From: Rostrohypoxylon terebratum
Lineage: Eukaryota > Ascomycota > Sordariomycetes > Xylariales > Hypoxylaceae
Direction: 5' to 3'
Assembly: GCA_022497145.1 (NCBI GenBank)
Contig: MU385855.1
Coordinates: forward strand, 1,054,001 to 1,118,000
Length of the DNA stretch: 64,000 nucleotides
The notes under the pieces are model-generated. The model searched no databases. It was not told where the DNA came from and saw nothing but the letters and a program-made list of their open reading frames with translations. How positions within the stretch are numbered: the first letter of the stretch is position 1; each line of letters opens with the position of its first letter. The translations under genes and the position numbers were made by a program. Of the stretch, positions 13,656 through 26,540 are shown piece by piece.

Positions 13656-13690
13656 CCTAGGTACCTACTACCTACTACCTACCCCTAACC
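13656..13690. repeat. TACCTA repeat cluster
   Basis: CCTAGGTACC is followed by three CTACTAC/CTACC units. It is a member of the window-wide CCTAGG motif family. Confidence 0.7.
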
Positions 13691-14284
13691 CAACCTCAAT
13701 AACCAGAATAGCCGCCCTTAACCCTTGCCGACTAAAGTGCTTGCTGCTACTACTGCTGAAGAAATGCTCCCCCTTACCGCCCTGTGCAGAGAAGCAAGCA
13801 TACTGCCTACATACACCCGTACATAACATACCTATGTATGCCCGACCAAGCAGAACAGAACCACGTGCGCTGCGCGCAGGCACCTGATCAACCTTGGGCG
13901 CTGACGACGGATCCACTAGAAGGCCTCACCCCCTTTTCTTGAACTTTGAACTAACTGCGACGGTCGATGACGGCTACCGAGCTGTAGGCTGTATATGCGT
14001 ATGTAAGGTATGTATGCGTATGTGTGTGTATATGTGTGTATGCGCATGCGTATATGCCGTAAGGTATAAGGTAGGTACGTCTGTGCGTGAGTGAGTTTCC
14101 AGCGTCCAGTCCCGGTACCGGCTATTGAGTTGATCGATCCTCCCAAACTCCCGTGGCGTCAAGGTTTTCGATCCTCGGCGCCACTAGAACGCGTTCGAGT
14201 GCGTTCTGCCAGGGCTTCCATGGGCCACCCGTTCGGTTTCATGCTCTGCACCACCCGGTGCCGTTCGGTCCGCGTTCGAATGAC

Positions 14285-14309
14285 TACCTACCTAGGGCCT
14301 AGGTAGGTA
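14285..14309. repeat. Near-perfect inverted repeat of CCTA units
   Basis: Left arm TACCTACCTAGG (14285-14296) and right arm CCTAGGTAGGTA (14298-14309) are exact reverse complements separated by a single G at 14297. A 12-bp hairpin or cruciform is possible. Confidence 0.9.
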
Positions 14310-14489
14310 CTGTTGCGATATCTTACCTAAATATATACAGATGAAAAAGCAGATTCGATATAGGTTTGTATGTAGACAGGTATTTCACCTTGACGGTAGA
14401 TAACTAACTAATAGACAATGATGCTATACCAATCTAAGTTCACCTCTATCTACGTTTATTCCGAGGTGTTGTTTCACATATCTCATTGT

Positions 14490-14516
14490 CATACATACAT
14501 ACATACATACATACAT
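14490..14516. repeat. (CATA)n microsatellite
   Basis: About seven uninterrupted CATA units, followed by a CTACCTAACTACCTACC stretch of the CCTA family. Confidence 0.95.
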
Positions 14517-15013
14517 CCTACCTAACTACCTACCCCATAGCTGGCGCTGATTACATCCATCCTATGTGCGGCTACGCTAAGTAACGAAAAATGCACGCTT
14601 TTATTTATTACGTGAGACCGTCAGAACCTTGATATGCTTATGCACATCGAAATACGTAGTCGAAGCTTGGTACTGTACGACTCGGCTGACCTAGAAGCTC
14701 TGATTTGGGATGATCTGATTCCCAGGCCACACTCGCTTAGTGAGACGTGCGCCTAGTTAATTAATTGGCCGCAACGGGACATCCTAGTGGGAGCCTAGGG
14801 GTTTTCTTAAGATAATGCAATAAAATAGCCCTGGAGCTCGATCTTCGTCTCCGATTAAGGGCCTTTCATGCCCCCCATTCGATAGCCCGAGGAGAGCTTT
14901 GTATCGCCCTGATGTTGGTTCGTACGGCAATCCTTTGGGAGACGGTTATGATCTAGTAGCACCGGGTTTTAGACCTTCTCCGTGTTAGCGATTATTTCTT
15001 GGAGGCACATTAT

Positions 15014-15041
15014 TAGGTAGGTAGGTAGGTAGGTAGGTAGG
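15014..15041. repeat. (TAGG)7 microsatellite
   Basis: Seven perfect TAGG units. TAGG is the reverse complement of CCTA, the core of the dispersed motif family. Confidence 0.95.
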
Positions 15042-18000
15042 CTTAGTTCTGTGTTCTTTGTACTACCGCCTACGTGGTGCCAACGGAACATCTGAAATGT
15101 TCCATCCAGATGGGTCCCAAGGTATGAAAAGAGCCTCACAAGACTCGGCGAATCCTTTGGGAATATCATGCGTTTCTTGTTGCACAGGCCCCTATCATTC
15201 CATCCTGACGCTCTCTCCGGACTCATCTACTCTAGAGGCTGCACACCTATCGTATGACGTGCTCCGAAAGAAGCTTCCAGACAATATTGACCGATGTTGC
15301 TGATCTGAAGAGTTTTTTTCGATGCCCGGAGTATCAATCCAAGCTGTGGTATCTGTGGTAGTCTATTTTAATACCGATCATGACAAATTGAGGTAATCCC
15401 GTAGTAATACTCCGGAAAGTGACCCGCAGTCACATCGCGACGACCTACTAGAGTAACTATACTATACAAGAGCTCCAACTTTAAACAAAACAATACCACG
15501 CTGCTGTACTAGGTCGTCTGGCCACTATGAGCCGCGCAATTCTCACACGTAGATAGAAAAAAGTTACTGGGAAAGGCGTGTTCGATATCCCGATAAGCGA
15601 AGCTCGGCCGGAATTCACGATTCTAAACAACTGCCTAACATGATTACGAAGCCGCGCTTTGTGGTTCATATCGGACCGGCATGATACAACTGTAGCGCAG
15701 GGCGGTCGGATGAGGCGCCGTGGGGCTGCGTTCCCGCGTATAGATTCGTCTACGGTAGTCATAATGAGACATAGGGTTGGTTTTGATCGGACCAATTGAA
15801 GCACACAGACACAGAGGTTCGAGCGAGCTATCTTACCGGAATAAAGCATTGGTCCCTTTAATCTCCTTCCTCAAGCACTAATTGCTAGCGATAGGGAGAA
15901 AAAAGATCAGAGAAAATCGGCATCTCCATCTCTTCTGCATGCCATGGCCTTATACTGTGGTGGTAGACGTTGTGGAACGGAGACGGTCCACCTGTCGTGC
16001 CTTCAAATTGCATTAAAATACCAGAACAAGAAGGATCACCCGCTATGAAGGCCACACGTGCAGTGATGGCACTGGAGAAGAAGTTGTGGATAACAGCCTC
16101 TCATATTGGGTGGTGACGTTGCCAGGAAGCGTATCAGAGCTCGTTCATCTGCAGCTAGTATACCGGGTAGTTATTCGGCTAACGCGTGCAAGTTCGTGAG
16201 CAATAGGCCTGTGTATGTATTAGGTCTCGGCCGGCTGTAGTTGCAGGAAAGAGGAACGTCCCGCTGTTCCTAGCGCTGATGTCCTTGACTTGCCAGCCCT
16301 CTTGTCAGGAACCAGATGCTTGGTTGGAAGAACGGTTATACCCTGGTAATTGAGCGACAGGCCTACCTCCTATAGTTATTATTAAGAAGTCGGCTTGTCG
16401 GGTTCACCCACCTACTTGCAGCCATAAGACTGTGTTGGAGGATGCATGTCGCTCGATCCGGAAGCAAGGCCCTGGTTCCCTAATGTCTGCTACGTCCCTT
16501 TTGCACAACACAGCTAGAAGAATTGCCCATAGACTCTATACAAGCTCTGTACGTGGTTGATGATCGGCGCTACCGTCGTGCTAGGGTGACGACAGATCTT
16601 GTCTAAGAACTGAAGCTCGTAAACCTGGCGTCGGGTCCCATGACAGGAAGCTATGCAAGCGTGCGCGTCTGTAAGCCACCAGCTTCCCCAAGAGTCGTCT
16701 ATAAACTGCGCTTTAGGACATGGATTGCCGGCGTATCCATAATGTGGCGCGAGCGAGAACATCAGATAAAGCATGGAAGTAGAAAGATCAATGTATTGTC
16801 GTAGGTACCTGGCCGCATCGAAAAGTAGGGAATATGACTTCATCACAAATTTGCATGCATATTGTGGTGAGTCTGGTCTCCTCATCAATTAACTTCCCTT
16901 TCCTTTTCTTCCCGTCAGATGATGAGGATTCCTGCATCCCCCGAAGAGGTGGTGGTATCATCGTCATTTGTGACAGACATTGTCAATGCTGCATCCTCGA
17001 CTTGCCCTCTCTACCTAGGCCTGTCTTTTTTTGGTGTCGACGTCAAGCTACCCCGCCTCGGGCATTATTATTATTATGACTTTTACCTTAGTGCTCTAGC
17101 CTCTATACGTTGTTAAGGCCGGGATAAAATAGCATATTCCCAAAGCGGGAATGCGGAACCTGAGAGCATCGTGATCTCGTAACAACATGTAGGTAGGATA
17201 CGATGCTCTCGACAAGCCATCTTGCGGCTGATCCAGGCTTCTCAGCTGCTCTGGAGATGCCATCAAGTGTGCTCCGGTTAGCAAGAGAACCTTCCGGGTT
17301 TGCGATCGCTAACTCCCCAAGGCTGATGATTGGCTCTCTTGGAGTCGAGTCGCTTTCTATGGGTTGCGCGGCATTAAGCCGGATATCATTGACCTCCCAA
17401 GAGCAGCTTTACTGGGTTGCTGGGATAGATGAAGGCTTGGCTCCTGCAACGTCCTGTGGCTTTGTCTACATAGACACCGTTGTTTTCATTAGTTGAGAGA
17501 TGCGACGGATTAACTAAGGCTCAGGGCTGTTCTCGGGCAAACCGGGTGAGTCGTTGGTACCGACCAAGCCCTGGACTTAATATCGAAGAGCTTATTTATG
17601 CATCTCACCGGATTCATCCTATACTATGTATTCAAATGAATCCCGGTAATCTAGATTTTCAATTTGCGGTAGCGATCTATTTTTAACGTGATTGATGTTA
17701 GCCACGGCAACTCTACAAGTGAATATGAGCGAATGTTGTGAGTCAGATAGAAGGAGTGTCTTAGGGTGCGCCGAGTTTCCACCAGAAATAAGTCTTGGCA
17801 TACCCTTCTTGACATTTGTTGGAAAAAAATAAAAAAAAAAATTTTTTAAAAAAAGGAAAAAAAAGAAACATCATCGAAGACCGGCATGCCTCTCACCTCA
17901 AGTTACACATTCTATAATGAAATTACTGACATAGCACAGTACAGTACATCTTGGTTTGGGGCAGACTTGTAAACCATGAACCACGCAACCATCCTGACCG

Positions 18001-21000
18001 ACATAAAGTAGACAGTTGCTTACCTTATTAAGAGACTGCCCTGTCCTGTTTCTCGGCATTGTCGTTGTCTCTCCGCGCGTTCCTCACCGGCTCCGTTCAG
18101 CTCGGAAATGTAGATCATCGGACCAGCCAAGAACTCCGAAGATCATTTTCATCTTCGTCGGCAATTGTTAAGCGCGCGTCCGACGTGTCGGAAAGGCCAC
18201 CAAAATCGCCCAGGAACTTTCGATAAGATACGCCAAGTGTCTCATCTGCAGTCTGAAAAAAAAACCGCACATCCCTTCGTCACGAACAGTCGTCAAATAT
18301 GTCTTGTTTACCGTAGCTGGTGGATGTCGGTGATCCAAGCGATAATAGAAGCTTCACGGGGTAGCGATTATGTATGATACTTTTCTGACAGAATGCAATA
18401 CAGTTTATAATAAGTCTGTAATTGCCGTGTGGTGGACGTGACGTCAATAGCTCATATGGTTAGCGTGTATAATTCAGTATAACAATGAGATTTTGTATGT
18501 GCGGCATCAAGTACCAAATTCTTGCGAATCGGGGACATGATAGTCATATCGACGTCGATCTCGGTATAGGAAGGTCTTTAACTGATCCCCGACTCTTCTT
18601 TTCTAAGACAGACATGCATTGCGCTCCGAATTGTCTGAGATGTTGGTCGATTTGTGCAACGGGTAGAATGAATTGGAAGCTAGGACGCACGACCCGGCGT
18701 AGAGTTGTAAGGGTCTTAGGAATAGTTGCAGCAACGCCTTATTGATCTCTGTAACCTCTGCAACCTATGCCGCTCCGGATGTGAAGACTGTCTGTCTTAC
18801 ATGTGATAATACTGAACGTCCATCACGAGGCTGTAGAATGGCTGAGTGGGTATCCTACTCTCGGGATTTTTCTTGAAGGCATCTTGCCTCAGATCGAGTC
18901 ACCTGCCACCAATAGCCCGAGCCTATCAAGACGCGGTGTAGGGGGCGAAGTAAGCACGGACGGTACCGCATGCACATTGTGGTTGGTTCGAAGCCCTGAC
19001 GAGAGATTGTCTAGCTGCCTAGGTATCCTATTTGCTGAGATTAGTGGTGCCATGGCGGTGGGATGTTTTGAGAAGAAAATATGCAGAGTACAAGATTTGA
19101 GGGTTTGAGGGTGTAAATATTTTTGGAAGGTTTCTTGATTCTTGACCGGTGAAGAGAAGGTGTGTAGCCGGGACGTTCGGACGTAACTGCGGTCTAAGCA
19201 ATGCTAGGTCTAGTGCAGCCGCCTTGATCTGAGTTCATCTCTCCATCGGTGCTACCCGTGCTCATCCCAGATGTCCAGATACAGATAAACATCCCAGATA
19301 AAGTTCCAGGGATGGAGTCCATGGAGTCCTCATGGAGCCACAATGTTTCATCGTCGAGAGGCAGTTGCGAGCTGCGAGGATCCGTGGGTCCATACATTAG
19401 GCAGTCTCGGTAGGTGAGACCCAGAAGGACCCAGAAGCTTGGACGGCGGGAAAAAAAGAACAGAAAAAAAAGAGAAAGTGGAAAGTGGAATGTATAATGT
19501 GGGATGTACCCTTTTGCAGTAAGTTTTCAGCAGCCAATTTTTGAGTTTTTTTTGATCATTTGATCCATCATTTTGTTCCCAGTCCCATCTCATCCATTCC
19601 TATCCATTCTCATCCATTCCCATCGTGCGCTGTTCCCGAATATACGACCGTCATACCGCAGTAATGCGTATGTGGATAGCCGCCTCAACAATTTCGTCTT
19701 ACGTCTAGGTACCACCAATTCCTAGATTGAGGTCATTGTCATACCCGAAAAATCTCAGTCATATGGGTTGGTTTCTTCCGATTCGACAATTCCTCGCTGT
19801 CTGGTATCTGGGCACACGTTGGGTTTTTCTTTAGGTGAAACCTGCCAAAGATATTTGATATGTCCGCAGAATACCTAGTATGGCTAAAACTCCACTTAAC
19901 ACTATCGTATCCACCATCTCGCCTGCAATAGCCATCGACGAGTAGCTGCGGTCCACGTCGGTCAGGTGAGTATTATGTCGTCGTTTGGAAACGTCGTTGC
20001 TCACATTCTTAAAATGAGATCGGACCGTCGATGCTCGACTAATCGTCCAAAATCAAGGCAGGATCACATTCGAGGGGCGTACTCGACAATCGCGTCTATC
20101 CGCGAGAACTTGGTAACTTGGTCTCGGTTATGATGATCATGGCTGTACGCTTTGATTCGATCGTCCGTGATTGAGGAATAGTCAACGTAATGTCAAACGA
20201 GCTAAATGAGATAATTCAGATGGGTCCTCAGCCTCCGTATTTCATTCATCAATAATTAATCGAGCGGCGATTGTTCCTGGTCTCTGGTCCGAAACGACAC
20301 GGCCATTCGGATGGCGAAATAATGAGATTCGGGTTGCATGGCGGAGTTAAAATGGCAGAGAAAGTTTGATTGTTCTCGTGAGGTCGCCGTCATATGTTCG
20401 GAATCCTGTCGGTGGGATTACTACGTTTCTTGTGTCACGAGACACGACACATTTACTCCGGTACCGTTCTTCGGTCTGCTCGTAGGTAGTTATTAGATGG
20501 AGCCGTACATTCCGTAAGAGTCGGTCACATGTTGCCTAGATCGCCCCGAACGGCAGATCCAAGACTCAAGGATTGCATGATCTTCCCAATAAGCCTCGAT
20601 GCGGCGCCAAAGAGGAGCGACCCGCGCACAGGACCATGTGTTCATTCCCCCGGCTGAATTTTCTCTGCGGATGCCTCCAGCTTTGCCAGATCCTATCAGG
20701 TACATGTCCCAAAATAGGGGTCGAACACTTAGGCTCGGTCTTGGCACTATGGTTTTACGGTGGCCGGCGTGTTCACGTGGTGTGTTTATTTTTGTCAAGG
20801 ACCAGATACTCGACGTCGGAGGCTCCAGAGCCCATCAAACTTCATTGGGTTTTCTGCGAGACGTCTGTGATAAGTCATAAAGAGTGGTGGTATCGTTGGA
20901 AGCGGTGGCGCACTACATATGTGGAAGCCACTGCATGCGGGCTCAATCTATATTGGTACATTATTATTGAAGTTTCAGTTCGAAGGGTATTATAGGTATC

Positions 21001-21442
21001 ATCGGTGTCATTGGTGTTATTGGTATGATGAAATTTACTAGCATTGATCAGTTTCTCCTGCAACGCATGCGATGTACCTTTGCTAGGGACAAGAAATAGA
21101 AGATTTGCTAGGTAGGTTCATCATAATGATGATGTCGCCGGCGGGCTCGATGGGCAAATCTAGCCTTCGGACGGTAAATAGATTGTGCAGCTGTCACGGC
21201 CCAATTCGCCTCCGTTTTCGACATCGGAGTTGGGCTTGCAAGCATTCCCAAATGCCCGAAGCTACTTGGCGTAGGGCTTCATTGATGACTACGAGATATT
21301 ACTACTAGCTAGAATTGCGATCGAGAAATCACCTTTGCGAATACCAATTTGCCATCCAAGCGATGCGATTCCTTTTGCCACCGAACGAAAATGGCACTTG
21401 GTGACTTGCAGCTGGGTTCGGGGTGTGTGACGGGTTATGTAT

Positions 21443-21466
21443 GCCTGTATGCCTGTATGCCTGTAT
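21443..21466. repeat. 8-bp tandem repeat, three copies
   Basis: The unit GCCTGTAT is repeated three times without change. Confidence 0.95.
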
Positions 21467-22787
21467 GCACATGCCCAGAAGGTTTAGGTACCTACCTATC
21501 TAGGTATGTACATAATATGTATGGCTTAGGCATGTACAATGGTAGATCGGACTCGTTAAGAGTTTTTTTTCTTCCCCCCTACGCCTCTCTACGCCTCCCA
21601 GGGCCTAATGTTAAAATAGGTCACTTATGACGCCGATTGTTGATTGACTCGTCGGCTGGCCCTAGGAAGACGGAGCAGTGGACGGAGAGTCTTCCGCACA
21701 GGTTCACTTTCCAAAGTTTGTGGCTAGCGCGTACAAATTGAAGGTCTCATGACCTCTCTTTGTAAGGGTATCCAGAGCAAGGAGCCACCCCGGCCGTCGA
21801 ATTGAATCCGCGTTTTTGTCGTGTGTCTTCTTGCATGCGCAGTTCTCCACTAGCACATCAATATGGACATACATAATGTAATGTAGCATGTACATACGTA
21901 CTGCTGCTAAGTGCGACATGTGCGTTGCAGACCAGTTCGACCAGTTCACGGGGTTGGCTGGTCTTGTTCCTGACAGCGCTATCGAGGAAAAAAAAAGGGG
22001 TCTTGAACTGTCGAGAACGAATACATCTGGAATTCGACCTTGAACCACGGTCAACCACCCATCTCATGGTTGTTATGCTATGACCAATTGTTCATCTTAC
22101 ATAGCACATTGACCATCAGCGAAAGGAGCTTGGATCAACAGAGAGTCCGGGCTAGGTGGTAGGTAAGCTTTAATGATGAACGATGGTCCGTGGATTGCCA
22201 ACAGGACGATGCAGGTGGAGCGGACGGATCAATTGGCCGGCACTAATAAAAGCAGAGAAGAGCTTCTGGGTTCTGACGTTGTCTCGCAGCAAAAAGTCTC
22301 ATGATATATTGGGCTATGGACAGGGATTCGCTGGTTCATCCAACGGCCTTGTTAACATGTAAGTTGATACTTCTTGCAGGAAGACGGCTTCGTCACGGCT
22401 CTAGCAAGAGCCAATTCACCTCGAGGACTGGTCAGATAGACTGGGAATCATAACGAGATATCCCAATTCCATCTTGACAGACGAATTGGTCCTATATAAT
22501 CGAGTCCTGCTCTTGTTTTTCTCTCTTTCCCTTTTCCGATCTATTCTTTGAAGGTCTTGGTCTAGGTATCTAAACTAGGTAAGGTACATGTGGGTAAGTA
22601 TGGTAAGTAAGGCACGGGGTTGGATGTCTGTGTGGAAGCACCCAGCACTCCAAGTGCGGGGCGCTAGGAATACAGAAGCTGGGAAACCAAGGATTTTGTG
22701 GGAAATCCCAGAAAAAGAAAAGGGACGAGGGGTTGTGAGGCGGGGGAATCTCTCTTCGCGGAAGAAGGTAATACTAGTCAGGTTGTA

Positions 22788-22813
22788 TAGGTAGGTATGT
22801 ATATACCTACCTA
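22788..22813. repeat. Inverted repeat of TAGG/CCTA units
   Basis: TAGGTAGGTAT (22788-22798) pairs with ATACCTACCTA (22803-22813) across a four-base loop, giving a perfect 11-bp stem. More CTACC units follow to about 22835. Confidence 0.9.
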
Positions 22814-23521
22814 CCTACTACCTAGACTACCTAGTATCATGGATGTATGCAAAATGCCTACCTCACCCTAACTGCTGGTAGGCTTGGTAGGGGGCTACTT
22901 TCGTACATTCGGAATAGGTCAAGTGCTTTGATATATTTCCGAGCCCTGCTCACAAATCCAATTTCAAAACTTCATTGATCTATAAAAACCATGTTCGAGT
23001 TACACATGGGTGAATGGATGGTTTCTACGTGCCACGTCGGCGGTTATTTAATGATCAACGATGACTGAGTTTGATGACACATAGCACAAGGCAAGGCATT
23101 GATAACCAAGATATGATGTATGTGATGAATATGTATGTACATGCTTACCTGGCTTCTTTATTGAGCTTATACACGTCCAAGAGCGCAGACGTAAGACGTG
23201 TATAGCACCCATGGATCCGTGGAAATCAACCATCGTCATACTTGACGACTTACCTCACATACCTAGTATCATACCTCCTTACCTATATATGTAGGTACGT
23301 AGAACCTAGGTCCTACCTAGTCACTGGGATCCGCATTATTGTTGTTGCTACATTCCTCAGGACCATGTGGTACTGGGTACATAGTCCCAGGCTGCTAGGT
23401 ATGCTAGGTATTGCGTAGGTGGACATAAAGAAGAAACTAATAACGCCATGTGATAAAATACCGCCAGATATCCAGATCGTCGGTCCCTCCAGCTCTTAAG
23501 CGCTGCACATCCAGCCACAGA

Positions 23522-23555
23522 GTACGTACCTGGGACCTAGGTCCTAGGGATGTAC
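23522..23555. repeat. 34-bp imperfect palindrome centred on CCTAGG
   Basis: The centre GGACCTAGGTCC is a perfect palindrome. The flanks pair outward to GTAC ends with three mismatches over 17 base pairs. It is the longest hairpin-capable member of the CCTAGG family that I found. Confidence 0.85.
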
Positions 23556-24623
23556 GTACAGTATTCGAAAAGCATTCGAACCCTTCGAAGACAAAATTAA
23601 TAAGACCGCAGCTGGCTCGTCGAGCAACCAGTTAGGGAGCTCCGTCTTTGACCCTGCAGATTCGACATTTGCTTCCCATGAAATTTTTCGAACTCGACTT
23701 CGGTTGCCGAGTCTTGTTTAGCGCCCTAACTGCCCGTCCTAAGTCTGAACAGACCACATGAGCAAGCCCCAATTTTTCGGACCCCTTGTCTTTGCATACG
23801 CACACACTGGTGTATGTCTTGCCAAGGATGAATGATGTCTGGTATGAAATGTACAGCGCCCGTAGCTAGACTGCTAGATCGTAAGAGCTCTGCGAAGTGG
23901 TAGAGAGGAGAACGAGAGTTCCAAGTGCCTTCAATTCTCGATATGTTGGAGGGGAAAAAAAAAACTTCGTGAGGCAGTCATCTGTTCTTTCTTTGCTCCT
24001 ATTTGTCATCTGCAAGTTGTGGTTCGAGGTTCGAAGACAAAGCAATTCCTGCAGTTCCTTGTGAGGAGAAGATGACAACGATGTCAACAGTAATTCGAGG
24101 AGACATCTAGAGCAGAGGGGTATAAACCCGAACTCGTCCTTTGCAGGTAGATATGCTAGCTCTCTCGTATAGCGCCAACTTGCAAGACAAAAATACCACC
24201 GGTCAGCATTTGAGATATGTCGATTCGGAAACCGCCTGCAGTTTATTTCCTCGACGAGCAATGGTTTTCGAGGCCATTACAGGAGAATCCGTGCTGTGCA
24301 TACATACCTACATATACACACACATACGGCGGTACATAGTACCCTGTCAAGTTGAGAACGGGCAGGTGTGTACCAAGTGTAGCGAGTGTAGTGTCTTCTC
24401 AACAATAAACGAGGGAGTTCAAGGTCTCAACCAAAGATTTGAAATCTTCATTACCCCCGTAGATGTGCTTATTAAATAAGCACCTATTGAAAGGTAGGTG
24501 CCTTTCATCGTTTTCGTGTGAAGTCATCGCGAAAATGGATTATGTCAAAAATGTCGAATCTCCAAGTTCGAGTGGTACTATATTAGATAGCTGGTTCAGT
24601 TACGATACCTAGTACCCGAAGTC

Positions 24624-24645
24624 TAGGTAGGTAGGTAGGTAGGTA
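24624..24645. repeat. (TAGG)5 microsatellite
   Basis: Five perfect TAGG units plus TA. Confidence 0.95.
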
Positions 24646-25500
24646 ATAACGAATTTCGATATACTTACATCCATGGATGCCTCCATGCTCCCATGCTCCC
24701 ATGCCACACTTGCCTACATATCTCTATATGTATGCATCTACGATTCGACCTGTCAGGTAGCAATAGTTTCTCCTTAGGATGAGGCTAGGCCGTCTAATCA
24801 TAAGGTACCTACATAGACTAATAATTATACGTGAGCTCCATGTCGTTGATTCGTCGGAGTTTATGTGTCTGTTCCTATAGTATCTTAAAAGCTCGAAAGC
24901 CAAAGCCATATTTGAGTTATCCGAAACTGCGCGGCGATTTTTTTGGGGGGGGGGGAAATCACTCTTCCCTGTGTTGTTTTTCTTTTTCCTTTTTCGCACC
25001 TTCCATCAGTCCCAGCAATCATAATGCAACTAAAACTAATAGAAAGTACACCTGGGCAGTATAGTACAATAACCTGTACATACCTACACGTAAGGGTCCA
25101 TCAAATAATAATGGGATGCGCGTGCAGTTTACATGAGGCAGTTACGCTCCAGCTACGTCCAGCTAGGTCCATTTGATCAAATGTACCTGGACCTACATAC
25201 CATAGTTCTGTAGTTCTGACGATGCCCAGTGTAGTAGCGTAGGGAAGGCACGGATGTACCTAAGTACCTAGGGTAGCCCACAACCGACTGCGGCCGGTCG
25301 ATGCGCCCAGGTGCGTCCCTCTTACGATGCTACATATACTTAGGTACTTAACTACCTTTCCCTCCAGTTTTTGACCCCTCCTCTTGCTTCTGGACCATTC
25401 AAACACAACCTTACCATCTTCCCACACTCACAACCTTCCGCCATCCGCCTATCTGCCTTTTTACCTACCACACTACCACAACCACACTTACCACTCACCA

Positions 25501-25540
25501 CACTTTACCACACTTTACCACACTTTACCACACTTTACCA
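25501..25540. repeat. 10-bp tandem repeat, four copies
   Basis: The unit CACTTTACCA is repeated four times exactly, in the pyrimidine-rich 5' region of the GSK-3 gene. Confidence 0.95.
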
Positions 25541-25754
25541 TTTTTTTACCACCTTCGACACTACTACTACATTACCTTTCTCTCTACGTATTTCTTTTCC
25601 CCTTCCCAACATTGAACCTCTTCCCGCGCAAACTCGTCGCCACTTACCAGACGTGTAAGTCTCTTTTTACCCTGCTTGTTGTCGTCCTTTTACAACCAGC
25701 TAGTCTCCTCCCCTCACCATCCCCCATCATTCTCAATTTGACGCCGCCGCGCCT

Positions 25755-25817
25755 ATGCACCCGTATTTCTTTCGACCAACTAATTCTAGTGCGGCAGCAG
25801 TCATCTTTAACAGGTAG
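25755..25817 (+). promoter_or_regulatory. Upstream ORF 1 of GSK-3 (20 codons)
   Basis: ATG at 25755 opens a 20-codon frame (starting MHPYFFRPTN) that ends at TAG 25815-25817. If the transcript starts upstream of it, this ORF could limit initiation at the GSK-3 start. A consensus donor GTAAGT near 25652 lies further 5', so it could also be spliced out. Confidence 0.35.
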
Positions 25818-26017
25818 TCGAGTCCATTTACCAGAGACCCAAACAAATTCCCCAAGACCCAGGACTCAAGATCCGAGACCAAAGGAGAGGGTCATCATCC
25901 CACAAGGTGAGTCCACTTCTTGCCTAGTATACGGTATACAGTATACAGGCGAGGTTAGGACAGGACAGGACAGGCGATTACCAAGTGCTGTTGCTACTGC
26001 TACTAGTCTAGCACATC

Positions 26018-26052
26018 CATACTGCACATACTGCACATACTGCACATACATA
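26018..26052. repeat. 9-bp tandem repeat, about four copies
   Basis: The unit CATACTGCA is repeated three times exactly, followed by a partial copy. Confidence 0.95.
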
Positions 26053-26080
26053 CCACTCATAGTCTCTCCTGCCAACGTTC

Positions 26081-26134
26081 AGTCCAGCATCCAGCATCCA
26101 GCATCCAGCATCTAGCATCCAGTGTCCAGTGTCC
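26081..26134. repeat. 7-bp tandem repeat, seven degenerate copies
   Basis: The unit TCCAGCA is repeated about four times exactly, then drifts into TCTAGCA and TCCAGTG copies. Confidence 0.9.
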
Positions 26135-26501
26135 GAGATCAATACATTACCTTGACCTTACCTTAAACCCTACTACTGACTTCCTACCAACAACGTACAA
26201 ACATCTAAAACTCACCTGCCCCCCGACCCCCTTTCCCTCTTTTTTCCCCCTTACCACAAGCCTGCCTAGTCCTATTCTTATTTTTGAAGTACTGAAGTAG
26301 CTTGACCTGCTACCTATACTTCGCTGCAGTGGACACCTAAAAGTTTCTTTCAAGTCACGTTCCGTCATTCGACCACTTGCAACCCCGCCAGAAATCCCTA
26401 CCTACCTACATAACCTCCGCCCTCTCGCGATACTAGACCTTCTCCATTCTCGAAACTTTTGCATAGATCCTAAATAGTTAAAGCCTTAGGAATTTCTGTC
26501 C

Positions 26502-26540
26502 ATGCTCGCAATCGGAAGGTTCCCTTGCCTGCCTGTCTAA
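26502..26540 (+). promoter_or_regulatory. Upstream ORF 2 of GSK-3 (12 codons)
   Basis: ATG at 26502 opens the 12-codon peptide MLAIGRFPCLPV, ending at TAA 26538-26540, about 300 bases before the GSK-3 start. It would lie in the mature leader under most plausible splice models. Confidence 0.45.

Larger units (their letters stand above)
12867..25370. other. 12.5 kb stretch with no supportable gene
   Basis: Both strands were read. Only short frames were found (longest about 140 codons: 13474-13887 +, 16514-16888 -, 20573-20995 +, 23866-24261 -), none with a family motif, a convincing start or joinable exons. Base composition looks ordinary and not strongly AT-rich, so this is not an obviously RIP-mutated repeat block. 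The stretch is dotted with CCTAGG/TAGG clusters and short tandem repeats, listed separately. No tRNA, snRNA or transposon ends were recognised. The first few hundred bases are the elp2 promoter. Confidence 0.55.

Noticed and set aside
13474..13887. 137-codon plus-strand frame
   Set aside because: It runs through the CCTA repeat cluster at 13656 and contains a poly-Leu stretch made by CTG/CTA repeats. No family features.
16514..16888. 124-codon minus-strand frame
   Set aside because: It has a Met start and mixed composition, but no recognisable motif, signal peptide or neighbouring exon. Similar lengths arise by chance in 12 kb of non-AT-rich DNA.
17826..17870. A/T-rich hairpin resembling a terminator
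   Set aside because: A and T homopolymers in a eukaryotic intergenic region. There is no adjacent Pol III gene and no coding context.
18445..18545. tRNA-like A-box (TAGCTCATATGGTTAGCG)
   Set aside because: The D-arm looks right, but no GGTTCRANNCC T-loop follows at the proper distance and no cloverleaf can be drawn.
18975..18990. Perfect B-box GGTTCGAAGCC
   Set aside because: The five bases on each side do not pair, and no A-box or anticodon arm precedes it.
12867..25370. RIP-degraded transposon block
   Set aside because: The stretch does not look strongly AT-rich, and no terminal repeats or transposase fragments were recognised. A repeat search could still change this.
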